A stretch of 22,117 nt of DNA from an uncultured Eubacterium sp. (GCA_948468465.1 CAOKJJ010000076.1:1-22117), one strand, 5' to 3'. Positions 1-7,616 are shown, counted from the stretch's first letter. Numbers and translations are program-made. The notes: a model not told the origin generated them from the letters alone.

Positions 1-251
1 TTTTTCAAAAAATATGCCATGAATTCCAAATTCCACGATAGAATACATATTCATCAAGCAATATCAAAAATCTTCTGGCCTATGAAGTGTTTTTATAATA
101 TTCAGGAAATCATATCCATTCTAAACAAATACATCTTCCATAACTTTTTGTACAGAATTGTTATATCATATAAATTCTAATAGTGCATTAAAACTTTTAA
201 AATAATGCTCAATAGAATTCTATTCGCTTTTTTGTAAATTTGCAACTATTA

Positions 252-280
252 TTGAAAAGTTTGTTTATCTTGCATAAAAT
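252..280 (+). promoter_or_regulatory. Candidate sigma-A type promoter
   Basis: TTGAAA (252-257) and TAAAAT (275-280) are separated by exactly 17 bases, one mismatch each from the vegetative -35 and -10 consensus. Transcription would start near 287 and give a leader of about 310 nt that includes the large hairpin before the regulator gene at 599. The surroundings are AT-rich, where such matches arise by chance, so this is only a candidate. Confidence 0.35.
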
Positions 281-445
281 ACATCAGATTTTCATTTCCA
301 TAATAATCAAATCCGCCAAAAAAATTGGTATTTTTTTGAAAAAGCTACAAGATATCTGTGTTTTGCAGGGACTTCCAACTAAGATTTTTTCCAGGAACTG
401 GATCAAACGCTTCCATCCATTGATTTCAGCGGTATTACGGATGGG

Positions 446-504
446 AACTACAAGCAGAATGCATAACAATTCTGTACAAAATGTTATGCATTCTGCTTGT
501 AGTT
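446..504. repeat. Perfect 23-bp inverted repeat (long hairpin) with 13-nt loop
   Basis: Bases 446-468 are the exact reverse complement of 482-504; the loop is 469-481. The left arm begins AACTACAAGCAGAATGC. There is no T-run after either arm (the + strand continues TATAAAAGG), so it is not an ordinary intrinsic terminator. It lies about 95 bases upstream of the XRE regulator start. Possible roles are a regulator operator, a processing or attenuation element in the leader RNA, a recombinase site, or the scar of a small palindromic mobile element. The pairing is certain; the role is unknown. Confidence 0.9.
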
Positions 505-598
505 TATAAAAGGTCTGTGAAGCTTTATATCTGCTGCAAATGAAACGTAACCGTTCTATGGGTAATCCGGACTGTTACGGTCAAAAGGAGGTTCGGGT

Positions 599-934
599 AT
601 GCAGGAGTTGGATTATGTGAAAGTAGGAGAAAGGATTCGCCAGGTCCGCAAAGTAAAAGGCTGGTCGCAGGAAAAGCTGGCAAAGAAATGCGGCATCAGC
701 TTAAATTTCATGGGAAAGATTGAGCGCGGCAAGCGAAAAATGAGCATGGATACGTTTGCCAGCCTGTGCCGGCAGCTGGAAGTGGATGCGGACGCGCTGC
801 TCTGGGGAGCGGTGCAGCCTTCGGATACGGTCATCAAAAATATGTGGAGGCATCCGGCCAAAGAGGATTCTGACAGTTATTCCATGTATATCCGGATCAT
901 GAAGTCTGTGGCGGATATTATGAATGAAGCATGA
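599..934 (+). CDS. XRE-family helix-turn-helix transcriptional regulator
   Basis: An 111-residue protein with a single HTH_3/XRE DNA-binding domain at about residues 8-62. The pattern is typical: RIRQVRKVKGWSQEKLAKK, then GISLNFMGKIERGKR as the recognition-helix region. The remaining ~45 residues form a short tail without a recognisable sensor domain. Start: ATG 599 is preceded by AGGAGG at 586-591 with 7-nt spacing. It is the first gene of the locus, and its TGA overlaps the next ATG (ATGA, 931-934), so it is translationally coupled to the glycosyltransferase. It probably controls this locus. The 23-bp palindrome just upstream is an obvious but unproven binding or autoregulation site. Confidence 0.9.
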   Translation: MQELDYVKVGERIRQVRKVKGWSQEKLAKKCGISLNFMGKIERGKRKMSMDTFASLCRQLEVDADALLWGAVQPSDTVIKNMWRHPAKEDSDSYSMYIRIMKSVADIMNEA

Positions 935-1668
935 AGGTCAGTATTATAACGGTTGCGTACAACAGCGGCAGCTGCATGGCGCGTACGATCGAGTCGGTGC
1001 TGGCTCAGACAGCCGGCGGGATAGAATACATGATTATAGATGGTGCAAGTAAAGACCGTACGGTGGAAGTGGCAGAGAGCTATCGCGCTGCGATGGAAAA
1101 AAGACAGATCGAATACCATATTTTCAGCGAACCGGACAACGGGATTTATGATGCGATGAACAAGGGCATACGGCTGGCGACCGGTGATGTCATTGGATTT
1201 TTAAACAGCGGCGACTGGTATGAGGCGGACATGGTGAAGACGGTGCAGCGCACGTTTGCAAAAACCGGATGTGAGATTATGTTTGCGAATATCAGGCTGC
1301 ATGGCAAAAACGGAAGGAAACGGATCAAACGGGCAAGGCTGCGTACCTATCAGACTTCCATGGACTGGAATCATCCGACCATGTTTGTGCGTGCCGGATT
1401 GTATCGTACCTATCCGTTCGGCGCACAGGGCATCCATGACGACTATGGATTTTACCTTAGGATGCGCAGGCAGAACCGAAGGATTGTGACTGTGGACAAG
1501 GTGCTTGCAAACTTTTGCATGGGCGGCGTAAGCAACCGGAAAGACTGGACGAGCTTTCGGCGGAGAATCCGGGACCGTTATCTGTATTGTTATCGGGTCA
1601 ACGGGTACAGCAGATGGTACTTATTGGAGTGTATTTTCATCGAAATGCTAAAGCTGACATTTGGATAA
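931..1668 (+). CDS. Glycosyltransferase family 2 (GT-A fold)
   Basis: A 245-residue cytoplasmic GT2 enzyme, full length for the short WcaA-like class. It opens with the GT2 nucleotide-binding strand VSIITVAYNSG (residues 3-13), has the IDGASKDRT segment near residue 36, and a NSGDW metal/nucleotide-site motif near residue 93 in place of the usual DxD. A later HDDYGFYLRM segment matches the catalytic-base region of this class. There are no membrane segments. Its ATG overlaps the regulator stop. It should add one sugar to the growing lipid-linked chain; donor and linkage cannot be read from the sequence. This gene and its neighbours to 7616 are GC-richer than the middle of the window. Confidence 0.9.
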   Translation: MKVSIITVAYNSGSCMARTIESVLAQTAGGIEYMIIDGASKDRTVEVAESYRAAMEKRQIEYHIFSEPDNGIYDAMNKGIRLATGDVIGFLNSGDWYEADMVKTVQRTFAKTGCEIMFANIRLHGKNGRKRIKRARLRTYQTSMDWNHPTMFVRAGLYRTYPFGAQGIHDDYGFYLRMRRQNRRIVTVDKVLANFCMGGVSNRKDWTSFRRRIRDRYLYCYRVNGYSRWYLLECIFIEMLKLTFG

Positions 1669-1688
1669 CTGTAAAAAAGGAGTGTGGC

Positions 1689-2804
1689 ATGCGCATAGGA
1701 ATTGATTTGCTGTGGGTGCGGACTGGAAAGTGCGGAGGGACAGAGGCGTATATCAGAAACCTGCTGGATGGTTTTGCGCGTTATTGCAGGGAGGATACGT
1801 TTGTATTGTTTGCGGCAGGAGATAACGGGAAGTCATTTTTGAAATATACGCGGTATTCCCATATGCATCTGCTGAAATGTCCGCCGGACAGTGCGGTGCC
1901 CTGGAAAAGGATTGCATGGGAAAATCTTTATCTGGCAAAGCAAGTGCGTATAAATCAGATAGATGTGATGCTGATACCGGTTTACAGCAAGCCGTGGACG
2001 TTTGGAAGCAAGATTCCTTACGTAACTGTGATTCATGATCTGCAGGCGTTTCATTATCCCGGGTATTTTTCTCTGCCGAGGCGTGCGTTTTTAAAACATA
2101 AATGGAGCTATGCCTGCAGGACTTCGGCACAGATCATTACGATCTCTGATTTTTGCAGACGGGATCTGGTCCGGCATTATCCATTTGCTGAACGTAAGAT
2201 CCGTGTTATCTATGATCCGGTAACAGCATCTGAAAAAACGGCTGCTTTTGAAACAGTTGGAAAAAAATATGGGATCGGCGACGGAGCATATTTTTATTGT
2301 GTGAGTTCGATGTTGCCGCATAAAAATCTGTGTACATTGCTGCGGGTAATGGCCGCGTTCAAAAGGGCAGGGGAGAATCCAAGGCTGGTGCTCAGCGGTG
2401 TCGGCGGCAGGCAGGCGGAATTTGCGGCGGTTGTAAAAAGGCTGGATATCGAGGATGCGGTGATACTGACAGGATTTGTGCCAGACGAAGAAAGAGACTG
2501 CCTGTATGAGCATTGTGAAATGTTTTTGTATCCGAGCCTGTATGAAGGATTTGGAATGCCTCCGATCGAAGCGCTGAGAAAGGGAAAACGCGTAGTTATG
2601 ACAAAGGAAGCATGTCTGGAAGAGATTACATGCAAAAAGGCATTTTATGTGGAGCAGCCGCAAAATGTGCGGGAGTGGATTAGGCAGATCCGGTTTGCAC
2701 GCACGCAGACCGTACAGCCGGAAGCGTTTGCACAATATGAGCTGCGTACGGTTACAGAGCAGGTCGTGCATGTACTTAAGCAGGCAGCGCAGCAGTTCAG
2801 ATAA
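1689..2804 (+). CDS. Glycosyltransferase family 4 (GT-B, mannosyltransferase-like)
   Basis: A 371-residue GT4 enzyme. The start at 1689 is chosen because AAGGAG lies about 6 nt upstream and the protein then begins with the expected MRIGIDLLW strand and GGTEAYIRNL glycine loop. The open frame runs back to 1515, but that part lies inside the preceding gene. The C-terminal nucleotide-sugar domain shows SSMLPHKN (the usual position of the phosphate-binding RK/HK) and the EX7E motif at E286 and E294 (YEGFGMPPIEA). No membrane segments. It resembles mannosyltransferases of O-antigen and capsule loci, which fits a GDP-linked mannose-derived donor, but the donor is inference. Confidence 0.92.
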   Translation: MRIGIDLLWVRTGKCGGTEAYIRNLLDGFARYCREDTFVLFAAGDNGKSFLKYTRYSHMHLLKCPPDSAVPWKRIAWENLYLAKQVRINQIDVMLIPVYSKPWTFGSKIPYVTVIHDLQAFHYPGYFSLPRRAFLKHKWSYACRTSAQIITISDFCRRDLVRHYPFAERKIRVIYDPVTASEKTAAFETVGKKYGIGDGAYFYCVSSMLPHKNLCTLLRVMAAFKRAGENPRLVLSGVGGRQAEFAAVVKRLDIEDAVILTGFVPDEERDCLYEHCEMFLYPSLYEGFGMPPIEALRKGKRVVMTKEACLEEITCKKAFYVEQPQNVREWIRQIRFARTQTVQPEAFAQYELRTVTEQVVHVLKQAAQQFR

Positions 2805-2877
2805 CCTATTGAGGTTGCTGCGCATCCAGCGCAGATCAGACGGAACTGCTGCGTATTCAGCGCGGTCCTAAGGAACT
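2787..2877. repeat. Imperfect ~31-bp tandem repeat with conserved small hairpins at a gene end
   Basis: Two adjacent units, 2817-2847 and 2848-2877, share GCTGCG..TTCAGCGC-like cores and end in GGAACT. Each can fold the same 6-bp hairpin: CTGCGC/GCGCAG in unit 1 (2818-2823 with 2829-2834), and CTGCGT/GCGCGG with G-T pairs in unit 2. A more diverged copy may extend left through the stop codon of the upstream gene. There, GCGCAGCA (2787-2794) can pair with TGCTGCGC (2816-2823), placing the stop in the loop. No T-run follows, so this is not a standard terminator. Confidence 0.65.
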
Positions 2878-2923
2878 GTTACTATGCTACTATACGGCTG
2901 CTATTTGAGAAAGGTGATAAGGT

Positions 2924-4075
2924 GTGAGAATTGCGTTTGACGGGCAGTTGTTTTTAAAAGGCGAGAAAACCGGAGTAGGCTGGTGTGCACAATCTATCAT
3001 GAAGCATATCGGCGGATGCGGGAAGGTGCAGAAACAGCTGAATTATTTCTCGCTGGGCTATACGAAGGAAAGGGAAGCCGCGCTTCGCCCGTTTCAGGAA
3101 TTAGGCTATGAGCTGACGCCGTGCGGCTGGTTCCATGACGCAGCTTACCGTAGGATATGGAATTACCTGCCGTTTCCGTACAGCTTGTTTTTTGGAAAAA
3201 AGGCGGACATTACGGTATTTTTTAACTTTATCGTGCCGCCGGGCGTACATGGCAGGACCATTGCGTTTGTGCATGATATGGCTTATCGGGCATATCCTGA
3301 TACGGTTAGGAAAAAGACGAGGCATTATCTGGAGTCTTCCATGAAGCGGTCGTGCGAGAGGGCGGATAAGATTATTGCCATATCAGAGTTTACCCGCAAA
3401 GAGCTGCAAAAATATCTTGCAGTGCCGGATCACAAAATAGAAGTCCTTCCACTGGGCGTGGACAGCAGCCGGTTCCATCCTTTTTACAGCAAAAAAGAGA
3501 TTGCGGATGCCAAATCGCGCTATGGGATATCCTGCGAATATTTTTTATATATAGGCACGATAGAGCCAAGGAAAAATATTGTAAGGCTGCTGCATGCGTA
3601 TGCACTGCTAAAAAAGAAAGATAAACAGGCGCCGGAACTTGTGCTGGCAGGAAAAAAAGGATGGCTGTGCCGGGATATTTTTCAGGCTGCAGCAGAGCTT
3701 GGAATTGCGGACAGTGTCAGGTTTATCGGATATGTCGCGGATGAAGATGTGCCGCGCTTGTTATGCGGGACGCTGGCGTTTGTGTTTCCTTCTGTTTATG
3801 AAGGGTTCGGTCTGCCGATTCTGGAAGCGATGGCCTGCGCGGTGCCGGTGATTACATCAAATGCGGCTTCGATGCCGGAAGTAGCGGGGGATGCGGCGAT
3901 ATTGACAGATCCGGCAGATCCGGGCAGTATCTGCGACGCTATGTACCTGCTGCTGCACAAGGAAGAAAAAAGAAAGGAACTGTCGAAAGCCGGACAAAGG
4001 CGTGCTGAAATGTATACATGGGAAAAAACAGCTGACAGGTTTTTAGAAATATGTGCGGAGCTGACAGGTGTATAG
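2924..4075 (+). CDS. Glycosyltransferase family 4 (GT-B)
   Basis: A 383-residue GT4 enzyme starting at GTG 2924, with AAAGGTG at 2910-2916 and 7-nt spacing. It begins MRIAFDGQLFLKGEKTGVGW, the usual first strand and glycine-rich acceptor loop. The C-terminal domain shows GTIEPRKN (phosphate-binding Arg/Lys), FVFPSVYEGFG, and the EX7E pair E293/E301, followed by the common MPEVAGDAA segment. No membrane segments. It is close in style to MtfA/WbdB-type mannosyltransferases. Its last codons, coding for FLEICAELTGV, lie inside the first unit of the 29-bp tandem repeat, and the TAG stop is the first triplet of the second unit. Confidence 0.93.
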   Translation: MRIAFDGQLFLKGEKTGVGWCAQSIMKHIGGCGKVQKQLNYFSLGYTKEREAALRPFQELGYELTPCGWFHDAAYRRIWNYLPFPYSLFFGKKADITVFFNFIVPPGVHGRTIAFVHDMAYRAYPDTVRKKTRHYLESSMKRSCERADKIIAISEFTRKELQKYLAVPDHKIEVLPLGVDSSRFHPFYSKKEIADAKSRYGISCEYFLYIGTIEPRKNIVRLLHAYALLKKKDKQAPELVLAGKKGWLCRDIFQAAAELGIADSVRFIGYVADEDVPRLLCGTLAFVFPSVYEGFGLPILEAMACAVPVITSNAASMPEVAGDAAILTDPADPGSICDAMYLLLHKEEKRKELSKAGQRRAEMYTWEKTADRFLEICAELTGV

Positions 4076-4159
4076 AAATATGTACAGAGCTGACAGGTGT
4101 ATAGAAATATGTGCGGAGCTGACAGGTGTATAGAAATATATACAGAGCTAACAATGGAC
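4044..4159. repeat. 29-bp tandem repeat, four units, spanning a gene's stop codon
   Basis: Units start at 4044, 4073, 4102 and 4131, each beginning TAGAAATAT. Units 1 and 3 are nearly identical, unit 2 differs at two positions, and unit 4 decays after CAGAGCTAACA. A weaker trace, CAGCTGACAGG at 4029-4039, lies just upstream. Because 29 is not a multiple of three, each copy is read in a different frame. The stop of the upstream gene is in unit 2. A GTG at 4126 is in frame with the next gene but lacks a good ribosome site. There are no spacers, so this is not a CRISPR. Confidence 0.95.
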
Positions 4160-4173
4160 AGAGGGCGGAAATC

Positions 4174-4797
4174 ATGAAGAAAGTGCTGCTGGTAGGCGCG
4201 GGAGGACATGCGAAAGTCGCTGCGGATATTTTACTGCAGAATCAGGACTATGAGATTGCGGGGATTGTGGATGAGCAGGCGGAAAGCGGGTTCTGGGGAA
4301 TACCGGTCGTTGGACGGGATGCGGATCTGGCGTCTGTCAGACAGGAACTTGGGATTGCATATGCATTTGCAGCATTGGGAGATGGCAGGCTCAGGGAAAA
4401 GGTTACAAAAAAGGTGCTTGCGGCGGGATATGAGCTGATCAATGTCATCAGCGCATCTGCCCGGATTTCAGAAAGGGCGCTGCTTGGTCAGGGAATTGCG
4501 GTGATGCCGGGAGCGGTGATCAACGCGGATGTGCGCATCGCGGACGGATGCATCATCAATACAAATGCGTCGGTAGATCACGATGGAGTCATCGGGGAGT
4601 TTACGCATATTGCTCCGGGAACAGCGGTTTCGGGATACGTAACGGTCGGCAGGCAGTGTCTGCTTGGAACGGGGAGCCGTGTGATTGACCGGATTACAAT
4701 CGGGGACAACGTTACGGCAGGAGCAGGTTCCGTCATTATCAGAAATATCAACGGAAACTGTACGGTAGTCGGAGTGCCGGCGAAAAGAATAAGATAA
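4174..4797 (+). CDS. PglD/NeuD-family sugar N-acyltransferase (candidate GDP-perosamine N-acyltransferase)
   Basis: A 207-residue protein. Start ATG 4174 is chosen over the in-frame GTG at 4126 because the protein then begins MKKVLLVGAGGHAKV, the standard start of the family, and a purine-rich GAGGGCGG precedes it. Residues 1-80 form the small Rossmann-like PglD_N domain. From about 95 onward hexapeptide repeats form a left-handed beta-helix, with H136 (in VDHDG) and H145 (in FTHIAPG) at the expected catalytic and acyl-CoA positions. It ends in the usual GVPAKRIR. Family members transfer acetyl or other acyl groups from CoA to the 4-amino group of NDP-amino sugars. The next gene is the amino-sugar-forming aminotransferase, so an N-acyl-perosamine role is likely (compare Caulobacter PerB). 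Confidence 0.88.
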   Translation: MKKVLLVGAGGHAKVAADILLQNQDYEIAGIVDEQAESGFWGIPVVGRDADLASVRQELGIAYAFAALGDGRLREKVTKKVLAAGYELINVISASARISERALLGQGIAVMPGAVINADVRIADGCIINTNASVDHDGVIGEFTHIAPGTAVSGYVTVGRQCLLGTGSRVIDRITIGDNVTAGAGSVIIRNINGNCTVVGVPAKRIR

Positions 4798-4813
4798 AGG
4801 ACTTTGGAGAAAA

Positions 4814-5917
4814 ATGGACAGAATATCAATAGCAAATCCGGTGTTTAACGGAAATGAGAAAAAATATCTGAATGAATGTATTGACACCGGGTGGATATCG
4901 GCAAACGGGAGGTTTGTATCAGAGTTTGAAAAGCGGTTTGCAGAGTTTTGCGGGACAAAGTATGCGCTGACCTGTGCAAATGGAACAGTTTCCCTGCATT
5001 TGATCTTAGCGGCGATGGGAATCGGGCCGGGAGACGAGGTCATTATGCCTGCCCTGACCTATATCGCGACCGCGAATGCAGTCCGATACTGCGGCGCGAC
5101 GCCTATATTTGTGGACAGTGATGAGGAAACATTCAATATAGACGTACATAAAATCGAAGAAAAGCTTACGAGCCACACAAAGGCCATTATGCCTGTCCAT
5201 TTATACGGCCTGCCAGCCGATTTCGCACCATTGCTGGAACTGTCAGAAACATATGGCATACCAGTCATTGAGGATGCGGCAGAAGCGCATGGCGCGCAGT
5301 ATCACGGAAAAAGGGTCGGCGGATTTGGCCTGGCTGCTTCGTTCAGCTTTTTCGGAAACAAGGTGATTACTTCCGGAGAAGGGGGCATGGTCACGACAGA
5401 CGATCAACAGATGTATCAAAGAATGCAGCTGTTAAAAGGGCAGGCTGTATCTCCGCAGAAAAGATACTGGCATATTGACGTAGGATATAATTACCGGATG
5501 ACAAACATGCAGGCAGCGGTCGGACTGGGGCAGCTGGAAAACGTCACCTGGCATATCACGCAGCGGGAAAGGATCGCAGGACTTTATCAAAAGCATCTTT
5601 GCGGCCTGGAAGACTATGTGACGATGCAGAAGGTGCCAAAGGGATGCAAATCCGTATACTGGATGAACAATATTATATTAAAAGATTCGGTAAAAAAGAG
5701 CCGGGATGATGTTATGCGGGAAATGGAGCAGTGCAGCATTGAAATGCGGCCGGTCTTTTATCCGGTGCATCTGATGCCGCCGTACTTAGACAAAAGGATC
5801 TCCTGCCCGGCAGCGGAAAAACTGGGGGCGCGGGGAATCAGCCTGCCGTCACATGCGATGCTTACAGAAGAACATGTCGCATACATCTGCGGCTGTCTGA
5901 AACGAATCATCTTATGA
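4814..5917 (+). CDS. per: GDP-perosamine synthase-type PLP aminotransferase (DegT/DnrJ/EryC1/StrS)
   Basis: A 367-residue, full-length sugar aminotransferase. It should convert GDP-4-keto-6-deoxy-D-mannose plus glutamate to GDP-perosamine using PLP. The PLP-binding lysine is K183 in FFGNKVITSGEGGM, and the aspartate contacting the ring nitrogen is D154 in IEDAAEAHGA. The GNEKKYLNECIDTGWIS opening and the KRYWH....YNYRMTN segment are, from memory, characteristic of the Per/RfbE subgroup and favour perosamine over UDP-sugar aminotransferases such as PglE. Start ATG 4814 follows GGAGA closely. The neighbours fit: an acyltransferase just upstream and gmd at 12245 supplying the substrate. A related 4-aminotransferase with another donor is the main alternative. 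Confidence 0.88.
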   Translation: MDRISIANPVFNGNEKKYLNECIDTGWISANGRFVSEFEKRFAEFCGTKYALTCANGTVSLHLILAAMGIGPGDEVIMPALTYIATANAVRYCGATPIFVDSDEETFNIDVHKIEEKLTSHTKAIMPVHLYGLPADFAPLLELSETYGIPVIEDAAEAHGAQYHGKRVGGFGLAASFSFFGNKVITSGEGGMVTTDDQQMYQRMQLLKGQAVSPQKRYWHIDVGYNYRMTNMQAAVGLGQLENVTWHITQRERIAGLYQKHLCGLEDYVTMQKVPKGCKSVYWMNNIILKDSVKKSRDDVMREMEQCSIEMRPVFYPVHLMPPYLDKRISCPAAEKLGARGISLPSHAMLTEEHVAYICGCLKRIIL

Positions 5918-5972
5918 AAAAACAGTTTAAGCGGCTGTCTGTAACAGGGCATTTTATGAAAAACAGTTTGAA
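5889..5972. repeat. 42-bp imperfect tandem duplication of a gene's 3' end
   Basis: Bases 5889-5930, covering the last codons and TGA stop of the aminotransferase gene, recur at 5931-5972. Both copies begin GCGGCTGTCTG and contain TTATGAAAA followed by ACAGTTT. The middle (AAACGAATCATC versus TAACAGGGCATT) has diverged. The second copy fills most of the gap before the ABC permease gene. Confidence 0.85.
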
Positions 5973-5992
5973 AAAGATTAGGTAGGTGTCTG

Positions 5993-6778
5993 ATGAAGGA
6001 ATATTTCCACAAAATATACGCAACAAGATATTTCTGGTCGCATCTGGCTGCGAATGACTTAAAATCCAGATTCCGGCGTTCCAAGCTGGGACTGCTGTGG
6101 ACCGTGCTGCAGCCGCTTTTGCTGACGATGATCTTATCTGTCGTATTCAGCACGGTGTTCGGACAGGCGCTTGGGACATACGCTACTTATATTTTATCCG
6201 GCATCGTAGTATGGGATCTGCTGCAGGCAAGTGTCGTGGGCGGCGGAAACGCTTTGTTTGGAAGCGAGCAGTATATCCGGCAGTTTAATCATCCGATTAC
6301 CATCTATACGCTGCGCTATACGATTTTAAATCTGGCGACGTTTTTAATGGAACTGATCGCATTGGTGATCTGGGTCTTATTTGTGCAGCCGGAAAACCTG
6401 ATACTGGCATTTTTTACACTTCCGCTGACGCTCGTCTTTTACTTTCCGCTCGTATGGGGATTTGTAACGATTGCGGGCTATTCGGGTGCAAAGTACAGGG
6501 ATTATCCGCAGGTTATGCTTTTAGTCATGCAGATGCTGTATTATTTTTCACCGGTGTTTCTAAAGCAGGAAATGTTTATTAAGAGCGAAGCGCTGCTGGC
6601 TTTATTTCAGATCAATCCGGTCACGCATATTTTAAATATCCTGCGGTATCCGTTTGTATATATGCAGATGCCGCTGGCAGCGGATTATCTGTATGTGCTT
6701 GCCGCGGACATTGTGGTCGTAGCCTGGGCGGTCAGGGTGAACCGGAAAAATGAAAAAAAGGTGATTTTTTATTTATGA
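5993..6778 (+). CDS. wzm: ABC-2 type polysaccharide export permease (Wzm/TagG-like)
   Basis: A 261-residue integral membrane protein, normal length for the family. The N-terminal amphipathic segment NDLKSRFRRSKLGLLWTVLQP is the hallmark of O-antigen/teichoic-acid exporters. About six hydrophobic helices follow (near residues 35-55, 62-80, 107-128, 138-162, 172-190 and 228-248). With the ATPase encoded next it should move the completed undecaprenol-linked glycan across the cytoplasmic membrane. Start ATG 5993 has AGGTAGGTG just upstream. The TGA stop lies within the first unit of a 15-bp tandem repeat. Its presence, with no Wzx or Wzy in view, argues for ABC-dependent rather than Wzy-dependent assembly. 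Confidence 0.94.
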   Translation: MKEYFHKIYATRYFWSHLAANDLKSRFRRSKLGLLWTVLQPLLLTMILSVVFSTVFGQALGTYATYILSGIVVWDLLQASVVGGGNALFGSEQYIRQFNHPITIYTLRYTILNLATFLMELIALVIWVLFVQPENLILAFFTLPLTLVFYFPLVWGFVTIAGYSGAKYRDYPQVMLLVMQMLYYFSPVFLKQEMFIKSEALLALFQINPVTHILNILRYPFVYMQMPLAADYLYVLAADIVVVAWAVRVNRKNEKKVIFYL

Positions 6779-6834
6779 TTTAGGAAATTATGATTTTGGA
6801 AATTATGATTTTGGAAATTTTGATTCTTGAAAAA
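6775..6834. repeat. 15-bp tandem repeat, four units, starting at a stop codon
   Basis: Units at 6775, 6790, 6805 and 6820. The consensus is ATGATTTTGGAAATT; units 2 and 3 are identical, unit 1 has one change, and unit 4 is diverged (TTGATTCTTGAAAAA). The TGA ending the permease gene is bases 2-4 of unit 1. The unit length is a multiple of three, but the repeat lies after the stop. It occupies most of the 103-bp gap before the ATPase gene. Confidence 0.93.
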
Positions 6835-6881
6835 ATGCTTTTATTTTTCAGGAAATATATCATTGCAGAAAAGGTGGATTT

Positions 6882-7616
6882 ATGTCTTGCTATATAAAAA
6901 TGAAGGATGTCAATCTGTATTATCCGTCCACATTATATAATGCGCTCACTTTAAAGCAGGAGATTTTTTCCCGGCTAAAGCTGGAAAAACGAAAAGAAAA
7001 TCTGGAGGACGTACATGCCTTAAAAAATCTGAATCTGGAAATCCGGGAAGGGGAGCGTGTAGGCATCATCGGGCATAACGGCGCCGGAAAAAGTACGCTG
7101 CTGCGTGCGCTGGCCGGCGTGTATCCGATCAAGAGCGGCAGCATCGAAACATCGGGCGAGATCCGTTCCATGTTCGATCTTACGCTTGGGTTTGATATGG
7201 ATTCGACAGGCAGGGACAATATTATGAACAGAGGGCTGATGCTTGGCGGCACTCCGGATGAGGTGCGGGCAAAGGAGGACGAGATTATTGAGTTCTCAGA
7301 GCTGGGCGGCTTTATTGATTATCCGATCAAGGCATATTCGTCAGGCATGCTTGTCCGGCTGGCATTTGCGATTTCCACGTCTGTAAAAGGGGAGATTTTG
7401 CTTGTGGATGAAGTGCTGAGTGCGGGCGATGCGAAGTTTCAGAAGAAGGCCAAAAAGCGGATGATGGATGTAATGGACCAGGCGAAGATTCTGGTGCTCG
7501 TACTGCACGATATGACTACGATCCAGGAGGTATGCAATCGGGTGATTTTGCTTCGGAATGGGGAAGTAGAGGCGGATGGAAAGCCGGATATTATAATAAA
7601 AAAATACATCAGTTAG
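6882..7616 (+). CDS. wzt: ABC transporter ATPase for polysaccharide export, short form without carbohydrate-binding domain
   Basis: A 244-residue ATPase partner of the permease. Walker A is GHNGAGKST at 64-72, the signature YSSGM lies near 151-155, Walker B is ILLVDE with D176/E177, and the switch histidine is H209 in LVLHDM. The LTLGFDMDSTGRDNI segment is typical of the Wzt/TagH/RfbB subgroup. It stops soon after the nucleotide-binding domain, so it lacks the C-terminal beta-sandwich by which long Wzt proteins recognise a capped O-antigen end. Export is therefore probably not gated by a terminal cap read by Wzt itself. ATG 6882 follows AAGGTGG. This is the last gene of the GC-richer block. 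Confidence 0.94.
   Translation: MSCYIKMKDVNLYYPSTLYNALTLKQEIFSRLKLEKRKENLEDVHALKNLNLEIREGERVGIIGHNGAGKSTLLRALAGVYPIKSGSIETSGEIRSMFDLTLGFDMDSTGRDNIMNRGLMLGGTPDEVRAKEDEIIEFSELGGFIDYPIKAYSSGMLVRLAFAISTSVKGEILLVDEVLSAGDAKFQKKAKKRMMDVMDQAKILVLVLHDMTTIQEVCNRVILLRNGEVEADGKPDIIIKKYIS

Larger units (their letters stand above)
1..598. other. AT-rich leader/intergenic region without a convincing gene
   Basis: This stretch is much richer in A and T than the genes that follow. I see no reading frame with a believable ribosome site and protein-like composition. A short open frame at 240-509 is explained by low-complexity sequence plus half of the inverted repeat. What it does hold is a candidate promoter at 252-280 and a long perfect hairpin at 446-504. 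The region probably serves as the promoter and 5' leader for the regulator at 599 and perhaps the whole locus. No end of an upstream gene is recognisable at the left edge. Confidence 0.7.

Noticed and set aside
446..504. Intrinsic transcription terminator
   Set aside because: The stem is long enough, but no T-run follows on either strand and the loop is large. It was kept only as a hairpin of unknown role.
240..509. Open frame of 89 codons in the AT-rich leader
   Set aside because: No ribosome site, low-complexity start, and its second half is simply read-through of the inverted repeat. It is not protein-like.
1515..1688. N-terminal extension of the GT4 gene at 1689
   Set aside because: This part lies within the preceding GT2 gene in another frame. 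The ribosome site and conserved protein start both point to 1689.
4044..4159. CRISPR array, suggested by the 29-bp repeat length
   Set aside because: The copies are directly adjacent with no spacers, and no cas genes are present.
3796..4209. Antisense open frame with a repeated peptide (HLSAPHIF, YTCQL)
   Set aside because: The repeated peptide is the 29-bp DNA repeat read on the other strand. The rest is antisense to a clear GT4 gene, and no ribosome site is present.
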